64,000 bases of DNA from an uncultured Lachnospiraceae bacterium (GCA_900317825.1 ONIH01000002.1:1-64000), one strand, 5' to 3'. Shown: positions 47,478 through 57,280, numbered from the stretch's first letter. Notes: generated from the sequence alone by a model not told the origin. Numbers and translations are program-made.

Positions 47478-50400
47478 ATGAATAACGCTTCAGATTATAT
47501 TTCACTTTCAGATAACTATGCGAAAAAAAATAGAGAACAGGAGTTAATTTGTCTTTATCAGGCTAAGTTTTATGCTTTGAAGAATTCAGATCAGCAATCT
47601 CTAGATGATGTCAATACTAAGATAAATGGGCTGTTATCTGAAGGTGTTTCCGTTCCGGGAACATCTATTGTTATTCTGTCATATAATACGTTGGATTTTA
47701 CCAGACAATGCCTTGAAAGCATTAAGAATACCATTTCGTTGGATAGATGTCAGGTTATTGTTGTAGACAATGCATCTGAGGATGGAAGTGTTGATTACCT
47801 TAGAGGTCTTGACTGGATTACGCTTGTAGAGAACCATGAGAACAGAGGATTTCCAGGAGGATGCAATGACGGCATTGCAGCGTCAGAACCTGGTAATGAC
47901 ATATATCTGCTGAATTCAGACACTATTCTTCTTCCAAATTCACTTTTCTGGCTTAAAATGGGACTCTATGAAAGTGAAAAAGTTGGAAGTACCGGAAGTA
48001 TGTCTAATTTTTCTGCTGGTGGTCAGATGATTGACAGAGAATGGAGATCAACTGATGAGATAATATCGTATGGAATAAAAGCTAATGTTCCAATGAAGTA
48101 TCCATACGAATACAAAATGTTCCTTATAGGTTTTTCACTTCTCCTTAAAAGAAGCGTACTGGATGAAATAGGACTTCTGGATGAAAGGTTTAATCCAGGT
48201 AACAGCGAAGATCTGGATATTTGCTTTAGGATATTAAAAAGTGGAAGAGTTAATCTGCTCTGTCATAACAGCTTTGTGGTTCATTTCGGGCACAAGTCAT
48301 TTGAGGAGCTTCAAAAGACAGGTGAAAATTATAATAGCCTTTTATTAAAAAATGATAAAATACTTGCAGATAAACTTGGCTTTAATTTCTGGCTATATCT
48401 TAATGAAATAAAAAAAAATGCCATTACCCATATACCATCAATACGAGAATTACGATTGAGCATACTTGATATTGGATGTGGAATGGGCAGTGATGCTTGT
48501 ATTATTAAGACATATTTTCCAAATAGTGAATACATTGGTGTAGAAGAAGATAAAAATAAGGCTGTGTATGCAAAGGCTTTTGGAAAAGTAATAATAGGTA
48601 AACCTGAAAAAATAGATTTTTCGAAATATATTTCATATAAAAGTATTGATTATATTATCTATTCGGATAAGAATGAAAGGAATAAAACAGAACAGATACT
48701 AAAAAAATTCAAACCATTTTTAAAGCAGGATGGCACTATTGTAAATGATTTTCAAAAGCCGATCCTCTCTATCTCGATGCTCTGCAATGGGAGGCATCAA
48801 GATGAGACCCAGAAATGTCTTGCTTCATTGCAGAAAATCCGAGAGCAGATTGCGACAGAAATTATAATAGTTGACACTGGCTGTGACGAAAAAATGCGTG
48901 AAATGATTTCTGTATATGCAGATCAGGTAATTCCATTCAAGTGGTGTGATGATTTTGCTAAGGCCAGGAATGCCGGGCTTAAAGCGTGTACCGGCGAATG
49001 GTTTATGTATATAGACGATGATGAATGGTTTGAAGATTCTGCGCCAATAGCAGATTTTTTTACATCAGGTGAATACAGAAGATATGGATATGCGGCCTAT
49101 GAACAAAGAAACTATCTCGATCATTCAGGAAATGATTACGATACGTTCTGGGTTTACAGACTTTCTAGACGTACAGATGAACTGCATTTTAGAGGCAGGA
49201 TACATGAATATCTCAAGCCTTTATCTGATGAAAGTAAACTCCTTAACTGCTATGTCAACCATTATGGATATGTATATGATAATGAAAAAGAACACTATGC
49301 CAAGGCTATAAGAAACATAAAGCCTCTTAGGGAGATGATCAGAGAAGAACCTGAGAATCTTCACTGGTATTCACAGCTAGCCCAGGAATATATGGCTATT
49401 GGAGAACATGGCCGTTTATATGATTTCAGTACACGTGTCATAAAGGCGCTGGATAAGGCTGATGAACCTGGGATAAATAAAGATCGTGCAGATTTTTATT
49501 TTGCAAGACTCTGGTCAGATAACCGTATGTATCAGTATGAACAGACGGTAAATGATTTTAATACATATAGAAAAGACAGGCGTAATAACGAGATTTGTCT
49601 CGCAATGCTCTATTTTAATGTAGTAACAGCGTACTTTGAACTCCATGATTATAAAAATGCTGAAAACTATGCCAGAAAATATATGGAACTATATAGCAAA
49701 TGGAGAGAGTACGATGATTTTGACATGAGAATAGAGGAAGAATCAAGCCTTACCACCAAATATGTATTCAGCAAGCGATATGCTATCCCAGTATTAAGTA
49801 TTCTGATTGCATCTGGTATAAAACTGGGTGAAGTCGACAGTCTGCATGAATATTTTCATGTCATTAGCGATCTGGGAAATAACGGAGGACAGTTCAAGCT
49901 GGTTTTTGATGCTATGATCGATGCATTTATCAGATTCCCGTTTGACGAAAGGTTTGTCGGTTATGCGGACATCATGTTTTCATATGATAAAACTGCAGAT
50001 ATATGCTCTAAGTATGCTTTAAAAAAGGATGAAGAAGGAGCAGATGAGTCCGGACTTATACAGGTTCTTGGGCAGACTGCTAATGGGAATAATTATTATC
50101 TGCATTATCTGAGACTCAGGTATCAGGCAGACTATGCGCATGACAGAGAAAAGGCTGCAGAGCTTCTTGAAGCACTTGTCCTGATGACAAATGATTTCTT
50201 TAATCTGGATCAGAGTGTATGGCGTATAGCAGAAGACTATAACATAGATCTGAAAGCAATTTTTGAGCAAATTCCATTTGTCAAATGGTACAGCTCTGTA
50301 GATAAATACTTTGACAGACATTCGGGTAGTGAGACGGATGGAGTGAGACAGATGATGTCAGCTTTCTCAGATGATGAGGATATAAGGTTCTGTTTTTACC

Positions 50401-51128
50401 GTCTGAAACTAAATGAGTCAGAACTGACCCATAATAAATCAACTGATACGTCTCCAGAAAGGCTTGAAGATTTCAGCAAAGACTGTATTGATTTTTATAA
50501 AAAAATATTCCAGCCTTCGCAGTTTGATGGTGATATAATCTCATCATTTCTACCGAGGCAGTGTCAGTTTGCATTGTATTTTCTGAAAGCGGTAAATGGA
50601 AACTATCAGAGTGGCTCTGAGGAAATGGCAGCTTTTGGAAAATGCCTTGGTATTTATCCGGTATTTGACAGGTATGTACATGAGTACATAGAGAAAATCA
50701 GGGAGAACAGAAAAAAAATAGTCTTTGTACTCTTTAGTAAAGAGCAATGGTACGGTATCAGAAAACTCTGGGAGGCAGTAGACAAGGATATGTCAAGCAG
50801 CACTTACGTAGTTGTTATCCCGTACTATGATAAAAAAGCAGACGGAACGCTAGGGAGCTATCACTGTGACAAAGATCAGTTCCCATTTGAATGCAACGCT
50901 ATACATTTTTCAAAGATTGACCTGAAAAAAATGCAGCCTGATGTTATTTTTATTGATGATCCTATGGATGGAAATAATCCGAAATTTGCTGTTCCGGCAG
51001 AATATTACGCTTCAAAGCTTCAGGAATATACTAAAATGTTGGTTTATGTGCCAAATCAGGTATTAGATAAACCTGGAATAGGGGAGCATATTTATGAACA
51101 GGTGAAGGAACAGCTTGAAAGACAATAA
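47478..51128 (+). CDS. Three-module glycosyltransferase with methyltransferase-like middle
   Basis: 1216 residues. Module 1 (about 55-290) is a GT2 glycosyltransferase: SIVILSYNTLDFTRQCLESI, VDNASEDGSVDYL, NRGFPGGCNDGI and an NSDTILLP strand. Then a SAM-methyltransferase-like segment (about 330-415; LSILDIGCGMGSDACII). Module 2 (about 428-590) is a second GT2: LSISMLCNGRHQDETQ, IIIVDTGC, FAKARNAGLKACTGEWFMYIDDDEWFED. A helical, TPR-like stretch follows, and a last 110-residue part (KKIVFVLFSKEQWYGIRKLW). It is clearly more A+T-rich than its neighbours. Placed inside the flagellar cluster it may glycosylate flagellin or a surface polymer; this is inference. Confidence 0.83.
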   Translation: MNNASDYISLSDNYAKKNREQELICLYQAKFYALKNSDQQSLDDVNTKINGLLSEGVSVPGTSIVILSYNTLDFTRQCLESIKNTISLDRCQVIVVDNASEDGSVDYLRGLDWITLVENHENRGFPGGCNDGIAASEPGNDIYLLNSDTILLPNSLFWLKMGLYESEKVGSTGSMSNFSAGGQMIDREWRSTDEIISYGIKANVPMKYPYEYKMFLIGFSLLLKRSVLDEIGLLDERFNPGNSEDLDICFRILKSGRVNLLCHNSFVVHFGHKSFEELQKTGENYNSLLLKNDKILADKLGFNFWLYLNEIKKNAITHIPSIRELRLSILDIGCGMGSDACIIKTYFPNSEYIGVEEDKNKAVYAKAFGKVIIGKPEKIDFSKYISYKSIDYIIYSDKNERNKTEQILKKFKPFLKQDGTIVNDFQKPILSISMLCNGRHQDETQKCLASLQKIREQIATEIIIVDTGCDEKMREMISVYADQVIPFKWCDDFAKARNAGLKACTGEWFMYIDDDEWFEDSAPIADFFTSGEYRRYGYAAYEQRNYLDHSGNDYDTFWVYRLSRRTDELHFRGRIHEYLKPLSDESKLLNCYVNHYGYVYDNEKEHYAKAIRNIKPLREMIREEPENLHWYSQLAQEYMAIGEHGRLYDFSTRVIKALDKADEPGINKDRADFYFARLWSDNRMYQYEQTVNDFNTYRKDRRNNEICLAMLYFNVVTAYFELHDYKNAENYARKYMELYSKWREYDDFDMRIEEESSLTTKYVFSKRYAIPVLSILIASGIKLGEVDSLHEYFHVISDLGNNGGQFKLVFDAMIDAFIRFPFDERFVGYADIMFSYDKTADICSKYALKKDEEGADESGLIQVLGQTANGNNYYLHYLRLRYQADYAHDREKAAELLEALVLMTNDFFNLDQSVWRIAEDYNIDLKAIFEQIPFVKWYSSVDKYFDRHSGSETDGVRQMMSAFSDDEDIRFCFYRLKLNESELTHNKSTDTSPERLEDFSKDCIDFYKKIFQPSQFDGDIISSFLPRQCQFALYFLKAVNGNYQSGSEEMAAFGKCLGIYPVFDRYVHEYIEKIRENRKKIVFVLFSKEQWYGIRKLWEAVDKDMSSSTYVVVIPYYDKKADGTLGSYHCDKDQFPFECNAIHFSKIDLKKMQPDVIFIDDPMDGNNPKFAVPAEYYASKLQEYTKMLVYVPNQVLDKPGIGEHIYEQVKEQLERQ

Positions 51129-51159
51129 ATTGTTTTTTTAAAATACAATCGCAGGGGTC

Positions 51160-51185
51160 TAATGAAATAAAGCCCCTGCCGATAT
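51160..51185 (+). promoter_or_regulatory. SigD/sigma-28-like promoter before fliK
   Basis: TAAT (51160-51163), a 15-base spacer and CCGATAT (51179-51185), against the Bacillus SigD consensus TAAA-N15-CCGATAT. Only one base differs. It lies about 50 bases before the fliK start, and a GCAGGGG/CCCCTGC stem (51151-51157 with 51173-51179) overlaps it. Confidence 0.6.
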
Positions 51186-51233
51186 GATAAATGGAACTTA
51201 ATAACCTAAGCACGCTCATAGAAAGGAAGGCTT

Positions 51234-52919
51234 ATGAAAGCACAGGGAATCATGTCCCCTGTACAGAACGGCCAGGTCGTAAAAAAGCAGCGAAGTGCAA
51301 AGACTAATGCTCCTAATGATTATGACTTTATGTCAGTTATGAACACAGTTTCATTAAGTGACATATCTACAGGAGCTGGAAAGTCCGATACATCGCCTTC
51401 ACGAACAGAGAAGACCAGATCAGAGAGTCAGATTAAGACAGAAACTTTTTCGGTTAGCAAAAGAGATGTGAAAGTATCTTCTTACAAGACTGATTCAGAC
51501 GATAGGGTCATCAACGCGACTAAGACCACTAGCACAGACAGGGCGAAAAAGACAGATCAGAAGACGAAGACTTCTGACACGAAAACCACTGATAACACGT
51601 CAGTGAAAAAAGATTCACCGGTAAAGGTGAAAGGAAAAGATACTAAGAATCAGGTTAAGGATAAGGACACCAAAACAGCTGGACCGGAAACGGAAGATGA
51701 TGAGGTGGAGAGACCTGAGGCCGTGAATGACCTCATCTCGGATATTCTTAATACTATTTCAGAAGACTTAGGTATAAGTGAGGATGACATCACTGATGCT
51801 ATGAACACACTAGGCCTGAGCTTCTCAGATCTTAGTACTCCTTCAAATGTAGCTGAATTATTTACTACTCTTACAGGTACTGACCAGAACAGTCTGCTTA
51901 CATCTGATGATTTTATGTCATTACTGGATGATATGCAGGAGATTTTCTCGTGTGTAGATGATGATCTGATGAGTCAGCTTACTCCTGTAACAGATGAAGA
52001 AGCTGATGAATTATCAGACCTTCTGAACGTGAATTCTGATCAGTCACCTGTAGGAGATCAGACCGATGTGACAGTGATAAGTGTTGAAACCGAAGAGACA
52101 GTAACTGTTACAGACAGTATGGCCACAGATGATGTGAATACTACATCGGTTCAGAATCAGACGCCAGATCAGGCTCAGCAGGATGATCAGAATACAGATC
52201 AGCCACTTAACGGTACGATAGTAAATCAGACAGCACAGGATACCGCAGGCTCAGAGACACAGACATCCGGACAGGGTTCGGAGCTGTTTGGAAACACTGA
52301 GCAGAAGTCATCTGCTGAGCAGGTGAATGTAAATGCTCTCGCGTCAGAAGGTACTGCAGCAGCTGCTTCAGATGTGGAAGTAACTGATTTCGTGTCGACC
52401 ATTCAGAAGTACACAGACATAAACACAGATAACCTGATCTCACAGATAGTCGATAAGGCAAAGCAGACTCTTTCTTCAAGAGTTTCAAGCCTTGAGATGG
52501 AGCTGCATCCGCAGAGTCTTGGAAAGATATTCCTTCAGGTGACTGAGAAGAGCGGAGATGTGACGGCTCATCTGTATGCACAGAATGAAGCTGTAAAACA
52601 TGCATTAGAGAACAGGCTTCAGGATCTGCAGGAGAACCTGAACAGACAGGGAGTCAGAGTAAATGAAGTCACGATTTCTGTAGAACCTCATGCTTTCGAG
52701 GAGAACCTCGAGAAGAATATGGCAAACCAGTTCGGTCAGACTCCGGACGGAAAGCCTCAGACTGAAAGTTTTGGAGATGATAAATCTTCACAGAGCAGGA
52801 GCAGCCGTTCATCGATTGATCTAAGAGACGGAGTTCCTGCAGATGACCTGACTCAGGGCGAAGCTCTTGAAGCACAGATCATGCAGGATAATGGAAATAC
52901 AGTTAGTTATAGGATATAG
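51234..52919 (+). CDS. fliK: Flagellar hook-length control protein FliK
   Basis: 561 residues. FliK measures hook length and switches export specificity. The first 400 residues are low in conservation and full of Thr, Asp, Lys, Ser and Gln, as usual. The conserved C-terminal domain is at about 400-500: SRVSSLEMELHPQSLGKIFLQV, then VTAHLYAQNEAVKHALENRL and LNRQGVRVNEVTISVEPH. It has a GAAAGGAAGG ribosome binding site and ends 13 bases before flgE. Confidence 0.92.
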   Translation: MKAQGIMSPVQNGQVVKKQRSAKTNAPNDYDFMSVMNTVSLSDISTGAGKSDTSPSRTEKTRSESQIKTETFSVSKRDVKVSSYKTDSDDRVINATKTTSTDRAKKTDQKTKTSDTKTTDNTSVKKDSPVKVKGKDTKNQVKDKDTKTAGPETEDDEVERPEAVNDLISDILNTISEDLGISEDDITDAMNTLGLSFSDLSTPSNVAELFTTLTGTDQNSLLTSDDFMSLLDDMQEIFSCVDDDLMSQLTPVTDEEADELSDLLNVNSDQSPVGDQTDVTVISVETEETVTVTDSMATDDVNTTSVQNQTPDQAQQDDQNTDQPLNGTIVNQTAQDTAGSETQTSGQGSELFGNTEQKSSAEQVNVNALASEGTAAAASDVEVTDFVSTIQKYTDINTDNLISQIVDKAKQTLSSRVSSLEMELHPQSLGKIFLQVTEKSGDVTAHLYAQNEAVKHALENRLQDLQENLNRQGVRVNEVTISVEPHAFEENLEKNMANQFGQTPDGKPQTESFGDDKSSQSRSSRSSIDLRDGVPADDLTQGEALEAQIMQDNGNTVSYRI

Positions 52920-52932
52920 GAGGTAACGCCTT

Positions 52933-54855
52933 ATGATGCGTTCACTTTTTTCCGGTGTAGCCGGACTGAAAACCCATCAGCAGAAGATGGATGTAATCGG
53001 TAATAACATAGCAAACGTAAACACCACAGCATTCAAGTCTACATCTACTACATTTCAGGATGTCATGTATCAGACTATGTCGAATGCCAGCGGTGGTTCT
53101 AATACAAGGGGCGGTGTAAATGCCAGACAGATAGGTCTCGGTGTTACAACTGCTGCAAATAAAGTATCTATCACGACTCAGGGCGCATCTGAGGCTACAG
53201 GAGATGGTCTTGACCTTCGTCTCGTAGATAAGCAGTCTACTAACTTCTTCATCGTAAGTGACGGAACGTCCAATATGTTCACCCGTGCAGGTTCCTTCTA
53301 TGTAGATGGAAACGGAAATCTCGCCATGACTTCTACCGGATATCTGGTAATGGGATGGCAGGTAGACCCTACCACAAAATCCATAAAGAGAGATACTGTT
53401 TCACCTCTTAAGGTGATGGGAGCAGATAACCAGACTTCAGAACCAGAGACTACTACCAGAGCACATGTCTCAGGTATTATTGATGCGAATGATTCAAATG
53501 TAACCTCTACTTCAGGTCATGCTATGAATCTTACGTTTTACGATAATCTGGGTTATGCTTACACTGCTAAGTTTTCTGTAAAAAAGGGCGATGACGCCGA
53601 TTCTGAGGGAAAAGTCATGACGTCAACTACAGGAACTCAGACACAGGTAAAAGGAGACAACGGATTTACCATAGAGCTTGAATCTATCACCTCTGATTCA
53701 AATGTTGACTCAGAAGGAAATCCTATAGACCTGCTTCAGAATTACATCGATAAGAATATTGGAACAGTATCTGGAACAGCCAGAGCAGCAAGTGAACGTA
53801 AATTAAAAGCAGCACTTTTTGGTGATGCTAATGGGTACGATATAGATACATTCAAGCTGGACGCTTCAAGCGGATATACATATGATGCATCAACCAAAAG
53901 CATCGTGAAGGGTTCTGGAACAAATGCGGTTTCAGCGACTGTGAGCAGTATAATGAGTGCATTTAATACAGGCTCAGGTTCACAGAGCGGCCCGCTGAAT
54001 TCAGTAACGTTTAGTCCGGTTTCCGGTTCATCAGGTGCTACTCAGAGCATACAGATTGAAAAGATTTTCTCTGGCTTATCAAGTGCCGCAAGTAACTATG
54101 TCACCAAAACCACTTCAGGAAGTACGCCTACATATACCAAGGCAGATGGTCTGGTGGGATCGTTTAATCCTGACACCCAGACTTTTTCTGTAAGGACTAA
54201 TGCAGCGAACTATGATATCCTCTTTAAGTCATCAGATGGTACCTTCGATAAGATTACAGGAAGAGCTCCGGCCGCACAAGGTCAGGGAAATGGTACCAAC
54301 ACCCGAGACTTTGACAGTGCTGTAGGAGGAAATACTGTTACCCTCAATGCACAGCTTCTTGGAGATCAGTTTGATCAGGATGGAATAACCATTGATTTTT
54401 CACAGCTTCTAAACTATGACAATGGCGGAAAGTCGACCGCTGGAGTCGACAGAGGTACCTATGCTGACGCCTCTGACGGTGCCGGTAAGAAGATTGGCCA
54501 GATCACCGGTCTCTCAATCCAGGATGACGGTCAGATCTTTGCATCGTATTCGAACGGTAATACAGAGCTTTTAGGCCAGATACCGGTTGCGCGTTTTGCT
54601 AACGCTTCAGGTCTTGAAAGCCTTGGAGATAACTGCTACCAGACGACACTGAACTCCGGTTCATTCGACGGTATCGGAGTAGATATCTCAGCAGACGGCT
54701 CGAAGATGAACTCCGGATACCTCGAGATGAGTAACGTAGACTTAGCTCAGGAGTTCACTCAGATGATCACGACTCAGCGTGGTTTCCAGGCAAACAGCAG
54801 GATAATCACAGTATCAGATACCATGCTTGAGGAACTTACGAACCTGAAGAGATAA
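52933..54855 (+). CDS. flgE: Flagellar hook protein FlgE
   Basis: 640 residues, long for a hook subunit because of inserted middle domains. N-terminus MRSLFSGVAGLKTHQQKMD and NNIANVNTTAFKSTSTTFQDV; C-terminus SNVDLAQEFTQMITTQRGFQANSR, both typical of FlgE. Two ATG codons (52933 and 52936) follow AGGAGG; I keep the first. The hook is the universal joint of the flagellum. In relatives flgE usually comes after flgD; here it comes before. Confidence 0.93.
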   Translation: MMRSLFSGVAGLKTHQQKMDVIGNNIANVNTTAFKSTSTTFQDVMYQTMSNASGGSNTRGGVNARQIGLGVTTAANKVSITTQGASEATGDGLDLRLVDKQSTNFFIVSDGTSNMFTRAGSFYVDGNGNLAMTSTGYLVMGWQVDPTTKSIKRDTVSPLKVMGADNQTSEPETTTRAHVSGIIDANDSNVTSTSGHAMNLTFYDNLGYAYTAKFSVKKGDDADSEGKVMTSTTGTQTQVKGDNGFTIELESITSDSNVDSEGNPIDLLQNYIDKNIGTVSGTARAASERKLKAALFGDANGYDIDTFKLDASSGYTYDASTKSIVKGSGTNAVSATVSSIMSAFNTGSGSQSGPLNSVTFSPVSGSSGATQSIQIEKIFSGLSSAASNYVTKTTSGSTPTYTKADGLVGSFNPDTQTFSVRTNAANYDILFKSSDGTFDKITGRAPAAQGQGNGTNTRDFDSAVGGNTVTLNAQLLGDQFDQDGITIDFSQLLNYDNGGKSTAGVDRGTYADASDGAGKKIGQITGLSIQDDGQIFASYSNGNTELLGQIPVARFANASGLESLGDNCYQTTLNSGSFDGIGVDISADGSKMNSGYLEMSNVDLAQEFTQMITTQRGFQANSRIITVSDTMLEELTNLKR

Positions 54856-54897
54856 TATCGTAAGCTAACACACGACGACGAAAGGAGGTGTGCTTAA

Positions 54898-55290
54898 ATG
54901 AACGGAATAAAAGGATTTACTTCTATAGAGCAGATCCGTGATGCATACGGGATCGATACGCCAAAGAAGACAAATAAAGGCACGGAGGCCGACAGTTTCC
55001 AGTCAGTTCTTGAAAAAGCGGCAAGCGATGGCACTGACGGGCTCCGTTTCTCAAAACACGCCTCCGAAAGGCTCGCCCAGAGGGACATAAATCTCTCTGC
55101 GGAGCAGACCGGGCGTCTTTCGGACGGAGTAAAAAAAGCGGAAGAGAAGGATATAAAAAATTCACTCGTACTTATGGATTCACTTGCTTTTATCGTGAAT
55201 GTTCCTTCACAGACTGTCATCACAGCTTTGGACAGTGATGAGTCTAGAGAAAAGGCATTTACGAATATAGACGGAGCAGTGATCGTATAA
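54898..55290 (+). CDS. TIGR02530-type flagellar operon protein
   Basis: 130 residues. After a variable 40-residue start it has LRFSKHASERLAQRDI and, later, NSLVLMDSLAFIVNVPSQTVITAL, the pattern of the small flagellar operon protein found with flgD and flgE in Clostridia and Bacillus (TIGR02530). Its function is not well settled; it may help hook-cap or hook assembly. The ribosome binding site AAAGGAGG is strong. It lies between flgE and flgD. Confidence 0.88.
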   Translation: MNGIKGFTSIEQIRDAYGIDTPKKTNKGTEADSFQSVLEKAASDGTDGLRFSKHASERLAQRDINLSAEQTGRLSDGVKKAEEKDIKNSLVLMDSLAFIVNVPSQTVITALDSDESREKAFTNIDGAVIV

Positions 55291-55302
55291 AGGAGAAATA
55301 GT

Positions 55303-56190
55303 ATGGCAGCTATTACACAGATAAGTAATGGACAGGTGGTCGGAAATAAGGCTACAGATGTCGTTGAGAGCCAGTCTGCAGAGGAAAATTCAAAGACTGA
55401 GAAGACTTCGTCAAAGACCGCACAGACCAAGGATATGTTCATGAAGCTCCTGGTGGCTCAGATGAAATATCAGAACCCTCTGGAGCCTACAGATAATACA
55501 GAGTATGTCCGTGAGATGGCATCATTTTCACAGGTAGAAGCCATGGAGAATATGGCCGGTTCATTTGAAAAAATGAGCGGAAATTCTCTGGTTGGTTCAT
55601 ATGCCACGGCTACAGATGATGACGGAGTTGAGCATACAGGAAAAGTAGAGTACTCATTCAAAAAGGACGGTTCTACCTGGCTTCATATCGGAGATAATGA
55701 TTACTCTTTAGATAATGTCACAGGAGTAAAGGACAGCGATTATTATACGGCTTCGACTATAAAGGATACCATCGACAAGGAGCTCGCAAAGCTTCCGTCG
55801 GTAAGTCAGCTGACTGTAGGCGACACAGAAAGAGTCTATAATATCCAGAAGGTCTACAACTCACTGACGGCTTACCAGCAGTCGTTCATACCGGAGTCTA
55901 CGGTTCAGACTATCGAGGATCTGGTAAACAGAGCTAATGTCCTTACAGGAAAGACAAAGACTGACACCTCTGGTACGACAAAAACTAAAGAAGATACTGC
56001 CACTTCAGATGATACGCTAATGACTGATACAGAAAAGACTGAAGCGGCTTCTGATACGAACAAAGAAGAGGCTGCTTCTGAGGCAGTGGCAGAAGAAAAT
56101 GAAGACGATGGTACAGAGCCTGTCGATGAGACAGACGATGAAACTGTTGAAGAGACACAGGCTACAGATGCAGATTCTGATAATGCCTGA
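55303..56190 (+). CDS. flgD: Flagellar hook assembly (cap) protein FlgD
   Basis: 295 residues. The N-terminal signature KDMFMKLLVAQMKYQNPLEPTDNTEYVREMASFSQVEAMENM (key core: LLVAQMKYQNPLEPTDN) marks FlgD, the scaffold that caps the growing hook. The C-terminal 90 residues are an unusual Thr/Glu/Asp-rich acidic tail with no domain I recognise. A strong ribosome binding site (AAAGGAG) precedes it. A terminator follows 16 bases after the stop, so the first flagellar operon ends here. Confidence 0.93.
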   Translation: MAAITQISNGQVVGNKATDVVESQSAEENSKTEKTSSKTAQTKDMFMKLLVAQMKYQNPLEPTDNTEYVREMASFSQVEAMENMAGSFEKMSGNSLVGSYATATDDDGVEHTGKVEYSFKKDGSTWLHIGDNDYSLDNVTGVKDSDYYTASTIKDTIDKELAKLPSVSQLTVGDTERVYNIQKVYNSLTAYQQSFIPESTVQTIEDLVNRANVLTGKTKTDTSGTTKTKEDTATSDDTLMTDTEKTEAASDTNKEEAASEAVAEENEDDGTEPVDETDDETVEETQATDADSDNA

Positions 56191-56206
56191 CAGAAACTGA
56201 ATAACT

Positions 56207-56258
56207 CCATGTTGTTTCCCATGCAAATGTGGAAATAACATGGATTTTTGTTTTTTTC
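56207..56258 (+). terminator. Rho-independent terminator after flgD
   Basis: A 13-base stem with one G-U pair (CCATGTTGTTTCC 56207-56219 with GGAAATAACATGG 56231-56243), an 11-base loop and a long T-rich tail (to about 56258). Confidence 0.88.
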
Positions 56259-56402
56259 TTCATTTTTTCTTTATTTTTTCGGCGAAAAAGTATAGAATAG
56301 TAATCATTGAAGCATGAGGCCATTAAATGTGTTGTTAGGTTCGAAAAACTACTAATTCTAGTATATTTTTTGAAAAAAGCACACTATTTTTCTCGAAAAA
56401 AG
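56259..56402. other. AT-rich gap before the motA promoter
   Basis: About 140 bases of AT-rich sequence with no gene. It contains only A/T tracts (for example TTTTTTGAAAAAAG near 56367-56380), which may bend DNA upstream of the promoter at 56403. No sigma-28 pattern or RNA structure stands out. Confidence 0.5.
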
Positions 56403-56431
56403 TAGACAAACGGCTTCTAATCTAGTAATAT
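56403..56431 (+). promoter_or_regulatory. SigA promoter of the motA operon
   Basis: TAGACA (56403-56408), a 17-base spacer and TAATAT (56426-56431). It makes motA onward a separate transcript from the flgB-flgD run. Confidence 0.68.
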
Positions 56432-56485
56432 AGTATATGATGTTTTTAGTGACGTCAGAAAAAGAAAACCACAGGGGGCAACACA

Positions 56486-57280
56486 GTGGATATAGCATCG
56501 TTATTAGGACTTGTACTTGGTCTTGTAATGACCATATACGGAATAGTTTCTACCGGAGCAAGTATACAATCGTATATTGATCCTCCGTCGATCATTATCA
56601 CCATCGGAGGTTCACTGTCAGCACTTCTTACCAGTATGAAGCTTCCAGACGTTATCAACGCCCTGAAGAATGGTATCAAGCTGGCTGTAAACGAACCGAA
56701 GAACTCAGACCCTAAGGAGGTCATCACCCAGATACTGGATATGGCAAACGTGGCCAGGAAAGAAGGACTCCTCGCACTTGAGGAAACTGCAAATGGAATT
56801 GATGATGAGTTCCTGAAGAAGGGCGTTATGCTTGTCGTCGATGGTACAGAGGCTGACCTCGTAAGAGCTATCTTAGAGAATGATATGGGTTCTATGGTAG
56901 CGAGACATCAGACTATCATAGGTTTCTTTGATTTCTGGGCTGCCCAGTGTCCTGCATGGGGTATGATCGGTACCCTGATCGGACTTATAAATATGCTTAA
57001 AGATCTGCAGGATGCTTCGTCTATCGGACCGAACATGGCCACGGCACTTATCACCACATTCTACGGATCACTCATCGCAAACTGGATCTGCCAGCCTATA
57101 GAGCAGAAGCTTAAGGTTAATTCTGATGCTGAGGTTCAGACGAAGACTCTTATGGTTGAGGGACTTCTTTCTATTCAGGCAGGTGAGAACCCTAGAGTAA
57201 TCGAAGAGAAGCTTAAGACCTTCCTTGCACCTTCAGAGAGAAACTCAGTAGGAACTGAGCAGGAAGGCGGTGAAGCCTAA
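56486..57280 (+). CDS. motA: Flagellar stator protein MotA
   Basis: 264 residues from a GTG start, with AGGGGGC about 8-14 bases upstream. Four membrane helices in the usual order (SLLGLVLGLVMTIYGI first; the third and fourth around CPAWGMIGTLIGLINML and MATALITTFYGSLIANW), and a cytoplasmic loop with ARKEGLLALEE, whose charged residues touch FliG in the known motor. With MotB it forms the proton- or sodium-driven stator. Confidence 0.96.
   Translation: MDIASLLGLVLGLVMTIYGIVSTGASIQSYIDPPSIIITIGGSLSALLTSMKLPDVINALKNGIKLAVNEPKNSDPKEVITQILDMANVARKEGLLALEETANGIDDEFLKKGVMLVVDGTEADLVRAILENDMGSMVARHQTIIGFFDFWAAQCPAWGMIGTLIGLINMLKDLQDASSIGPNMATALITTFYGSLIANWICQPIEQKLKVNSDAEVQTKTLMVEGLLSIQAGENPRVIEEKLKTFLAPSERNSVGTEQEGGEA

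Noticed and set aside
51151..51179. GCAGGGG/CCCCTGC hairpin as a terminator
   Set aside because: It has a 15-base loop and no T-run after it; it more likely overlaps the SigD-like promoter by chance or serves as a regulatory site.
55990..56190. A second gene in the acidic tail region of flgD (reverse frames of about 75-105 residues)
   Set aside because: They are low-complexity mirror images of the Thr/Glu/Asp codons.
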